Below, piece by piece: positions 22,301 through 34,300 of a stretch of 64,000 nt of DNA (within the stretch, counting starts at the first letter, position 1; each line of letters opens with the position of its first letter). The translations under genes and the position numbers were made by a program. A model generated the notes under the pieces. It was not told the DNA's origin. It saw only the letters and a program-made list of their open reading frames with translations, and made no database searches. Source of the stretch: Heliopora coerulea (Eukaryota; Cnidaria; Anthozoa; Scleralcyonacea; Helioporidae); the NCBI GenBank assembly GCA_030142905.1, contig JASJOG010000021.1, positions 1,454,001-1,518,000 of the forward strand, read 5' to 3'.

Positions 22301-25300
22301 TCAATGAGCCTACTATGTACTGGTTAACAAAAGAAGGAACATCGACAATGAGACAACAGAAGGAAAAACTTTCGATATGGAATTACTTAAAATTTAAATT
22401 CATCTTTCAAAAACACAAAAACGACATACCTGTTATACTTACTCATTAGGATATTGACCAAAATTAACACCTTCAATTATGACAACTAATTCTAACGGAA
22501 TCAGCCAGGCAAGAATGTGGTACACAACAATTGGACTATGAAAAAATGTAAATATTCAACCATCAACACATGACATGAGTCAGACAACTAAACTTGTATT
22601 TAATAATAAATTCAATATATGATAAATCAATATATAATAAATCAATATATGACGATGGAAATTTTCGAATGTTAGAATATTATAATTTAGAGACCCAGTC
22701 GGGACCAATACCAAATATTAAATGCAACTTCAGGGTCTCCGGCTGGGTATCAAACCCACGAACCTGAGAATGGGAGTGTTTGTTGAAGATACCCATAAAT
22801 TTACCGGAATGACCGCCATTTCAAGTATATAACTCGTGGGCAAGCTCTTGGCAACGGGCTTCGAAGCTCAGTTGGCAGAGCTAGGCATTAGATTCAACGA
22901 GTCGCGGGTTCCGTTTCCACCAAGAGGCCCTGGAGTTGCATTTTCCGCAACTGTTCCCGGTTGGGTCTTAAAAAGATAAGAATTTAAAAGTCGAAAATTT
23001 CATTCACCATATAAAAGTTTTATTTCATATGATCGAGTGTAAATGTCAGATATTCGTTGAATAAGCTAATATTGATTACTTTTTAACGATGTCCGTACAA
23101 CGAATATCTTTGCCAAAGGACTTCATACAGATCGAGCGAAAAAAACCTGAAAGAGGAACTATCTACAGAAACGTAACTGCAAATGCTGTTACCGTATGGA
23201 TCGAGGCCATTTATGAGGGATTGGGGCAAGCTGGACGGAAATTCAAGATAGTTTAGTACTAATGCACGACTCTTTCAACATTGATCCATTAAAATGAAAG
23301 AAATCTTCAGTTGCACCACTTCTCATAACATCAACGCGATGGAAGTTTCGTTAACAATGTTCATTTCAGTAGAAATGTTCACATAACTTCAATAGTGTAG
23401 ATCTATTATTCACGGAAAAACCCCGTTGTTCTTGCAATTACACATCAACTGAATTCTCAAGAGGGTGATGGTACGTTTATTTCAAATATAAGTAAATCAA
23501 TAGCATATGTCTAGCAAGCAAATAAAACGATACAAAGACAAGTGATCATGGCCAATCGACGGTATGAAGGAAACGAATTAGTCAAGAAAGTCGCAAGACC
23601 CTGATTAGTGCGTTGAGCAAAATATCCAACTGAAGCTGATGTATTAAGCATAAACCGTTCAACGGCAAAGGGAATTATAAAACAATATTCCGAAGAAGAT
23701 CATGTGGAAGAACTACCTCGTGGCGGACATAGTAATATTAAAATAGACGGCGCACTGAAGCAATCATAAACGAAAATCTAGTGTAAATCTTGGAAGCCAT
23801 AACTGAGATATTAAGAGAAGATTAACGGTGAAACAGTAAATATATTTCCTAATAGCTGGAAGAATCTTAGACAGTATGCCGCGTACGTGAAAGTTCATTA
23901 GAACATGTCGAGCCCAACAAAATCGTCTAGACGTTAATGAAACGGCGGCGTTATTATCCAGCTTGTTTTTTTCAAAGAAGCAACAGAAGATTAAATTGGA
24001 CGGCTAGAACCCATGGCTAGTCAAAAGGAAGCGAAATAGTTGATCGCCAGATTCTTGGACAATAAGGCCACAGCATAGAGCACAACAAGAAAAATATTCC
24101 ATTTGTTGAATACAGGAAACGAATCGCTAATTTCAGCTTCAGAACAAACCTAGATGCCATAAAAGTAACCAATAAATATGCAGCGTGGTTTATATGCAGT
24201 GTAGACACATGCAAACATATCTTTCACCATGAACCAAGAAATAGTCTTGGGCTACAGTAATTCATTGACAGTTGTGAAAACAACTTGTCATTTAAAACTC
24301 TCTCATTTTGGACTTCATTCGTGCTTTGTTGAAGGTCTAATAAGCGGGCATAATGATCTACGGAGACTACGGTTAGTATTCTTGAGAATACTTCATGTGT
24401 TAATATCTTCCTAAATACACAAATGAACGTACCATCACTCTCTTTTGAATTCAGCTGATCTAAGGGATAAACATCTTTTTACATTTATAATAAATGGAAA
24501 CTATTCAAGTTCTTCCGACTTTAATGAACCTTGCTCGCTGTTAATAAAATTTCCATCGCATTCATGTTATATCAAATGGTATAATTGAAGACTTTTTTAA
24601 TTTTAATGGCAGACAAAAGGTGTATAGTGACCAAAGATATGTATTCAACAACGCAACACAAACATATCTCAATTGTGTCGCTCACTAAACGTTCGGTTTA
24701 AGGTTAGGATTAGGGTCTGGGTTAAGGTAGGGGATGGTTAATGACCGTGGTCGATTTGCATCAGGGCGCACTAAAACACGGGCATTTTAACAAGCACTAA
24801 TTGCGCTGATTTAAGTGTGATGCATCAAAGTACTGGCACGATCGCGCTTGAGACCCTAAATTCATAGTAAATAAGCCAAGCAGTGGCGAAAGAAAACAAA
24901 ACAACTATTTTCAAAAAGCAATCTACTAAAGGAGATACTTAAACTATAACATTTTGTAATTGGTATTCTTTTAAATCGAATTTCCGTCCATACTCAAGGA
25001 AAAAGCAAAAAATATCGGAAGTTAAGAGGAGATTTGTACAACTGATGGTTTAATACTTTCGTCCCACTTCACAGGTATATCAGGAGCGAATGAACTTGAA
25101 CTTACGCTTATAAATGCACTAGGTGGTCAAAAGTTAATTTGAATTCACCGATCTCCTCAAAATTTAACAGGCTTTTCAATGTATAATGTCTGGAGACTGG
25201 ATTTTTCCGGCTTTTTTCAATATTATGATATCTCAAAACTCTGCTTTGACCCGGCGTTTGGAATCGACTTCACTCCTCTTCTCGAGAAGTAACAAGCCAA

Positions 25301-28300
25301 ACTGCCAAAATAACTCCAATAGTTAAAAACTATTTTGATGAAATATACTTGCTATTTGACCATTCAGTCAAAAGGTATTCAACGTTTAATTTTTTTCGCT
25401 GTCCATTCCGGAAAGACCCACAAGTGCAAAGTGAAGTTGAAAATTGAACAACTTAGGGTCAAATTACATACGTCCCAATTCCTAATTACATTTGGAGCTC
25501 ATCAACTTGAAATCACATTTATGAATGCACTAGGTGATCAAAAGTTAGTTTGAGTTCACCAATCTCTATGAAATTCAACAGGCTTTTCAATATATCCTGT
25601 CTGGAGGCCGGCTTTTTTCAATTGAGTTGATTTCTCTCCTCTTACCAGGAAATAACAAAACAAACTGCCGAAATAACTCGAGAGGTTACAAACTATTCAT
25701 ATTACATATACTTGTCGTTCGACTGCTTAAGTTGAAACCTTTTTAACATTTCTTTTCGCTGTCCATTTCAGACAGACCCACAAGAGCGAAGTGAAGTTAA
25801 GGACTGAACAACAGATGTACTAATTAAACACATCCTAATTCCCTACTATATCTGGGGTGCATCAGCTTACAATCACGTTTATGAATGCAATATGGATTCA
25901 AAAGTTAATTTGAATTCGCCAATCTCTTCGGAATTTAACAGGCTTTTTTAACAGACTTTTTTTAATACATAGGCGTAGGAACCAGGGAGGAGCGGAGGGC
26001 TGGCGCCCCCCTAATAATTCGGTGGCCAGGTAAGGTTATCACTAGGTTATCAGGTTATAGGTTATCACTTAATTCAATAACATTTTGAATAACATTTTCT
26101 AACCCTTAAATTTGTCAAAAATCTCTCCCAAAATGCGAGAAATGGCCTTTCTCAGACTCTAGAATTTCAAAATATTCCGGGGGAGCATGGCCCCGGACCC
26201 CCTAGCCAAAACGCCTCTCGCCTTCGGCGCTCGCAACCCTGATCCCCCAGTAGTCTATTAATTTCAGTGCCCACCTGTAAAAACACATCTTCCTACGCCG
26301 CTGTAATATATCCTGTCTGGAGACCGGCTTTTTTCAATATTTTAAGATTTCAATACCCTGCTTTGGCCCAGTGGTTTTAATCGACTTCATTCGTTTTGCC
26401 GCGAAGCAACAAGCCAAACTGCCCAGATAATTCCAGACGTTAAACATCATTCTGTTTAAGTGTACTGGTTGTTTGACAATTCAATTGAAACCTTTTCAAT
26501 ATTTAGTTGTTTTAGCTGGCCATTTCGGATAGACCCAGAACGGGTCTTACTTAAAGAGGTAATAAGTTCAAAGGTTGGCAACTGTCGTGACTGATCTCAA
26601 AGAATTCCAACGTTTCGAGCAAAGGTCCTTTGTCAGAGAAAGAGACATCGTCTACAATAGGAATAGTAACTTGCCATTCGACAGCTTTCCTGAAAAGGCA
26701 CAAAAGAAGAGTGTGAAGTTGAAAAGTGTAAACTGTTCGTCGAATGTTTTGTTTCAATTCCTGATTATACTTGGAGCGCACCAATGATATGCAGGGGTTC
26801 CCTGCATTACACATAGATCAGAGCTCCCATTGCAGTTTCCATGCCCTTGTTATAGTGTGCCCTGATTTGCATCGTTGAAGACCAGATCTTGCTAGCATTT
26901 ATACCTGTATCCAATATTTTACGTCAAATCCACGATTCAGATGATTGACATGTCGTGGGGAGTGAAACCCTTTCATCATAGTTCGATAACCATTTTTCAA
27001 AGCACTTGCGGTATACCCGCTCAAAATGTGAAATTCTCTCTTATTTCTTATCAATACTCACCAATCAATCTGATAAATCTGAAAGCACATATCCAAGGCG
27101 TAAGCAAATGTCCAGATATAGGTAGCCAAATATGCAAAGAGAGTAATGACCTGTAAACAGATGAAACGACGCAAAATAAATCAAAATGCAAGCCAAGGGT
27201 TCAAATATAAGAACACTATAATGTTTGACATTATATCATACGCCCTATGTTACGAGGCGGGCAACTACGTCATGGTATTGGGCTGTAGCTCAACTTCAAG
27301 TCATCAAGTAGCATTTTTTTGTAACCATATATACTTTTTCATAAAATATTATGCAGAAAACAATATTTAAAACCAGACTTGGCAGGATTGAAATAATAAC
27401 AACGCCATCATTACTTAGGAAAGATAAAGGTAGTTTTATAAAGCAGATAACAAACCCTGAAGATAAATATTTTGTTTACTCGATGTTAGAGTAAAACATA
27501 AAAACGAAAACAACAATTGTAATATTTCGACTTTAGTCTAAAATCTTGATCAGGTTTAACAAAGACTTTGCAGTAAAGTCTGACTATAACCGTACTGTTT
27601 TCCCCTTGTATTTTACTCTAATCTTGAGTTAAGATAGCTACTTCACGGTTTGTTTTCTACTTAATTTCCAGAAATTGTCAACTAGCAATGGCTTTTAGTT
27701 ATATATAGATCAAGTTACTTAAGACTACTGAATTCAAAATTGTAATTGGTTACCCATACCAGGCAGTATAGTCAAAATTTGCAAGTATCGTGGAGCCCGA
27801 ATCTTCCACTCGGGCGAAATTTACTCGTTTAGCGACTTAATTTGCTTCAATTGAGCACTCACAGGACAAAGGTTTCTTTTCATACGGACATTTATTCTCA
27901 GCTCTCTTGAAATTCCACTTATCTTGATAATTGTCCACGATAACGAATTTTGCAGGTAAGTTTCAATCCCCTGCCTGGTGTTGCTAGTCAGTTTTAGTTT
28001 TCTACGCAGCTTTTAACTGTTTTTTCCAAATCACTAGTTTGAAAAACATATATGCCATTATTCATCTGTCGTGAATTAAAACAACACGTAAACAATCAGC
28101 AGCTTGAACTATTTCAAAGGAACTGCGCGCCTAATATCAGTTCTACGTTACCAAAACATGGAACGAGAACGGCAATCTTTTACGTATGAAAAGATTCCCT
28201 TTGAATCCTTTGACGACGCATCTTCCAACCTTATCTTTAGATAAACATGACACTAATAGACATTCACTCGGACTATCGATTGATGGGAACAGGTAACACT

Positions 28301-31300
28301 GCATGACAGCTTGTTTGGAAAATGATAGAGAGCCACTGCACCACCTGAGAGGAGATTTCGAGAGTATAATACATGTATAAGCAACTTTTTGATCATGAAT
28401 TTTAATTCAGGGGAGGTCTGCGTTTTTAGTTTCTTATTTATGTTGCCTCCATTTTCACTTGCCATTATTCACAGACTTAAGTGACATCCAGTTTCGTTTC
28501 TGCTAGTTAATTAAAAAAATATGCAGTCGATATGATTATAAGTGAAAACATCATTTGGTTGTTGTAAAGTGATCTGAGATTATTTTCGTTTCAATCCCAT
28601 CTTACCAGTTCGTAATGGTAGAGTGATATACTAACTGCCAGTTCTCGATTCATATTAAGTCAAGTACATGATCAAATCGAAGAATTACAATGGTAATTTG
28701 GTGTTGACATACCTAATATTCTCAAGACGAAAGCTGTTTAATACATATTAACCTATTACAGTTCTCCGGTTTCATGATTAATCATAAACATACTCTTAAC
28801 ACCCTGAAACACGCAGACAGGCAAGACCATGCCACCATGGGAAAGTGGATGCAAATAGTAAATTATCCTAATTGTGTGACCAGCGACCACGACCCCATCG
28901 TCCAGCGAGAAAGACCGGCCATCGCTATTACAACGTCCAACAGTTCAATATAACTCTTCGCAACGTAAAGAGGGTATTTTACCAATCCACTTGATGACGA
29001 GTTAGGTTGTTAATTTACTCCTTCCCACTTCGCGTGAGGACGTTTGGAGATGGTAAGCCGTCGATTTATATACACTTGCTTGAGAACACTAGTCTTTACG
29101 AATTGACGTCTCTCTTGTACCCGATTCGTCACCGAAGACTCTGCTCCCTTGGTACCCTTGACGTTTCTTCAATCCGGACCTCTTCAAAATTCTTAAATAG
29201 CATGTATTGTTTCTATGCGAACAACGTTCTCCTCTCTGCTCTCGAATTTGACAATGTTCTGCCTTTTTATTCTTTTTATTCCTGCCTTATTTACATATCA
29301 CCTGTCTAATTACCAACTAATTCTAATTAATACTAATCCCACAGGGTTACATTAATGCAAACTTTTCAACAAAGCGGGGCAAGATCTTGGTAAGGAGGTA
29401 GGCCAACACGAGGTGTTCATTACAGTAAAAACGTCACTTAATTGTTTAGTAGTATTTGAGACGCTCCTTTTCTCTTCAAAAAACATGAGACCCTGTTTAC
29501 GCAGGCAAGCTATGGACCGAAAGTTATTTTCTCTTTGTTTAGGAAGAAAAATTCTTTGGTAAGGACACCGCATGTTTCACATGTTATGTCGAGTTTATGA
29601 GTCATGTAGCGCACATGAGCAATCCATGCAAATAAATAATTTTATGGTGGTTTTTATGCTAAAAGCTCCGCGTTATTTGTCTCTTTATAAAGATGGACAC
29701 AAGACGCACATAGCTTGGTGTCTCTCATAATTCATCTCAACTTGACACCAGATGCACAAACTATGGATGCAGAATATGTCTGCACTAATAATGCCTCAGT
29801 AATATAATTAAAAAGGTTACTTGTGAAAAAAAAAAAATTATTCAAAGTAACTCACTTCAATAGCTGTACCCAGTGGAGCATAGAGATCGTTGTGCCTAGG
29901 TTTATAAACTTCGACAAGCTTTTTTGGTTTTTCCATGGTCATTAGACAGACGGCTAAGGCAAATACCCCTAAAATTAAAAAGTATGATTCAAAGACTACA
30001 CTTGAATTAGCTAGCAGGGGAAATTTTCATAACCACTCCACCGTTTTAACTGTATAACTCGGGATGGTAAGTATGAGAAACATCCGCTAGCAGTACACCG
30101 GTAAAGTATACGGCTATTTTGCATGAGTATGCCAGCTTTTGTAAACTCAAGTTTTATGGGACGAGCACAACTTGAAAAAATTCCAAACCTGCCACCTTAA
30201 TCTTGTAGCAAGTGTCTGTGTAGGATTGTAATCGTTATCTTTTACGTCAGACAACCTATTCATGTATACTGCAGTTCATACATAAGAAAGGGAGATGTCA
30301 GTTGCGATTGATACTAACTTTCATCGAAGATGAACAAAAAAACCAAACAAAGTAACAAAACAAAACAAACACACACACGCAAAAAAAAATGTTACTTTTT
30401 GCGACCAGTTAACATATACTGTAGAACTACATGTAGTGACCAACTCAGAACCTCTTCACCAGTTGGATATCGGTGTTTTTCGGCTTGCATCGACAATTCC
30501 AGTATACTAGACAATCCTGGCGTTGCTAACCTTTCCATATATTGATATGTGATTTAATACCTTCACCTTCACTATATACTGGTAAAACGGGCATCCCGAA
30601 GTACAATAATGTAGTGATGTATCCACATGCGAGTCCAGACGTTAGCCTGAGATTCCACAAAATCGAATCTTTTCAAGCCTCCAAAATATCTTATTTCCAC
30701 CAACAAAAATGCAAAAAGCTTCCAGTATACTATATCTGAATATATACGTAAGCGCACCAACAGATATAAATTATGTATATATGCATAAGTACCAATGTAC
30801 GTATATACAAATAGAAGGTTGACGGCGGGAATATTGACGCTACACATAGTGCTCGATATCTTGATGAAGCGTAGTCTAGATATTGATAGTAAACTTGGAA
30901 CAAATCTAAGTGAAAAAAATCATTGCGAGATTTCGGTCCTAGTTCATTTAACCCCTTGGACAATTAACGCATTAACTTGGTGCTATTTTCTAAAGTTTTC
31001 ATACAAGATTTAAATTCGTGGCTATCTCAAGTTCTCAACCACACTCATTGTCTTTCCAGTTGTGGTTAAATTCGTACTGTGCAGGTTCGTACTGTATTAT
31101 GTACAAAATGTCGAGAGTTTGCATGATTTAAACATTAGGGTAAGTCATTAATGTAGCGTAAAATAATAACGAGTCATGGATTGATCTTTGAGGAGCGCTA
31201 CATGGAGTGGAACGGTTAACTTGACATTGATGAGTATGATTTGCTTGAGGTGCAATTGTGTCTAAAACCAGGCATCGTCCTCAACACCTCTGAACTTTGA

Positions 31301-34300
31301 TTTTCTCAAGAGAATTCGGTGATTTACCGCAACAAATATATTTTTTCAAATCGATGAAAAAAAAAAAACCCCAAAAAAACAAACTAAAAAATTTCCAGTC
31401 TATTTATACATAACAACTTTTGTTGCGGTTGAAATGGTACTGCCGCAATAGACTGAAATCGGTGAAACCTAAATTAGTTTTAGAAAGAAGACCAGAATTC
31501 AGTCCATTTTGTTATCAACGACTGGCATAAGTTAAAAAGGCCTATAATCGTGCGGCAAATCTCGTCGACCAATATTGTGGCCAGGTTCTATACTAGACAT
31601 TTCCCTCCCTGTGGAAAAAGAGCTTAAGAGAATTGCATGATCAAAAATGCATACTATAACCAAGAAGAAATAATAGACAAGGCAATTTTAAGAATTTGAC
31701 TAATATATTATAACTAATCTTAGTTGCTTCAGATTTTAGCAAACCAGTTAAGGAATGACTAATTTTCTAATATTTATGTTTGTAAAAGAAATTCAGCATT
31801 AATTTTAGTAAGTCTCAGAATGGAAGTCCAAACTTTCAATTGATTAAAGTCTGCAACAATTTAAAAAAAATATATTCATTAAAACCATTTAATGCTTAAT
31901 TCAGTTACAGTAGTGAATTAAAGAATTCTACTACGTAAAATTATTTGCTGTAGATCTCTGGTCAGTAAACCTGCTGCAATTAATATTCTGCTTCATCTTT
32001 TCTAATTTCAGTATCAGTCTTATTTATTCTAACTTATAGTTTTGCTAGTCAACTAATCAATTGTGCCAGCATGGATTATAATGGTACTACAGTGAAACCT
32101 GAGTTTTACGACCTCCCCTTTTACGACCATCTGTCGTTAACGACCACTTTTTCAGGCACGGACGCTTTATCCTTCAAATATACCTGCCGTGAGCGACCAA
32201 CTGTTTAACGCGACCAGCGACCACTTTTTAGCAGTCAAAATGGAATAAAATACCTGTGATTTGCGACCATTAATATTTAGAATGGGCTTTAACCGTAGAG
32301 AAATCTCACCACAAAAGTCTCACCGTAGAGAAATCTCACCACAAAAGTCTCACCGTAGAGAAATCTCACCTTCGAAACAATGTCCTAATGCCTTATGCCG
32401 ACGGCGACACAATAGGTGGCATTTCTTTTAAATTCTAAAATTAGAATATGAGTTAAGTTCAGACGTCTGATATCACAGACGGAGAAAGGTTTGGAGTTGG
32501 AAACTGAACCGCCAGCTGTGACCATTGACGAGGCCGCTGCTATGGTGGAAGGAATGCGACGTTTTGGCCTTGAAAACAACAAGCCAGAATAATCGAAGCC
32601 ATGCTTCAAATTGAGGGAACAATACAGGAACTAAAATTCGAACGCGTTAAGAAATCAAAACAATCCTTGCTAACCACTTTTTTTCCACTTAGTAAATAAG
32701 CTTAATAGATATATGTAGTCTGAAATTATAGTTCACTGTTGTAAATAAAGTATTTCATCAATAAATACATGTATAGTTATTTGTGTTATCAGTTGTGGAC
32801 AGTGCCTTTTTTTCGGAAGTTATATTATTTAAAGTCGTTGCCATGACGTCATATTCCAACCTGCGATTAACGACCACCTGTCATTTACGACCACTTTTGC
32901 GGGCAAAATGGGTGGTCGTAAAACTCAGGTTTCACTGTATATACTGTATCTCTGGCTGTAATTAGATACACTATCTTTCCTTAGGTTGTGCAAATCATTT
33001 ACATGATTAACATTGATCCAGTATGGGAGTGACAGCTGGCTGCTCCATGAAATACTCCCAATGTCTAATTACCAGGTTTTTTTTTCATCATCTGATTCTT
33101 GGCTCATCATTGATGAGCATTAAAAGGTACAGTCATGTACTTTACTATGATGCTTATAACTAGAAGCTATTTTATTACAATTGGAGTTACAGGTATGTGC
33201 AGAAACTTTAAGATATTCATTGATCTGGGCTTCAAAATCATGATTTAGATTAATATTTGCCTCATTTACCATGATCTATTTCTAATACATGAAAAGAAAC
33301 ATTTCATGATAATCTGATACTGTTGAAGTCAATTGGAAAATATAGACTTGAACATGATTTGAACTTGCAACTTAGGGATACCAGTCTGCCACTCTACCTC
33401 TTGAGCTATCAAGTCCACAGGGATTGGAGGTGAATTTTTATCCTACTTAAATGTGCAAGATATTCTTGTGACAACTTTTAATGCCTATCCATGAGAGGAT
33501 GTGTGCACAGTGTTTCAATTCTATTTCAGAATCATCCTAAGTCAGCTGAAAAATGTTGACTCAAGTGGGATTTGAACTCGCACCTTTGGGATATACTCGA
33601 TGTATATGCTCAAATCTTTTATGTCATGGAATGGCTATCCCACTAGCATTAGAAACTGTCTTATCAGCAAACTAAAATGCAAGTACTACTCTTCATTAAT
33701 TGTCTATCTCTTCTCAAAAATCATCTCCTAATGACAATTTACCTGAACTATTGATACATATTCCCATATTCCTTATCTTGGTAAATGAGGCAAAAATCTA
33801 GCCAAATCATGTGTTTCAAAAATTTGCTGTTACCTTAAGAACCTGGTAAGATTCATTATTATTTATAACACCAAAAAAGTCTTTTATTTTACTTTGACAA
33901 AAGACAATGAAAATTCCCAAGTTGTCTTGCAGTAATGTTGTTTATCAAATTACTTGCCCTGGATTCCAAAAATCCTATATAGGAAAAACCAATTGCTGGC
34001 TTGAAAAATGCCTGACTGAACATGCTACACAACATAACAACACTGCCATTTCCCAACACTTTTTACAATGTGAACACACACAATTCCTTGCTGACCTGCA
34101 CAATCAATATGATTGACTTTGTGACCTTTCATTTTCTTCCAACTTATCTTCTTCAATGAAAGCCCTTATCTTTAATAACTATAAAATCTTTTATTCTAGT
34201 AGTTCTATAACTTCAAACATAATACTAATTATTGAACCTTTTACTATTGAAACAAACCTGAGTTGATATCAGGTCTCAAGGCTATTAAAGAACTTTCTCT

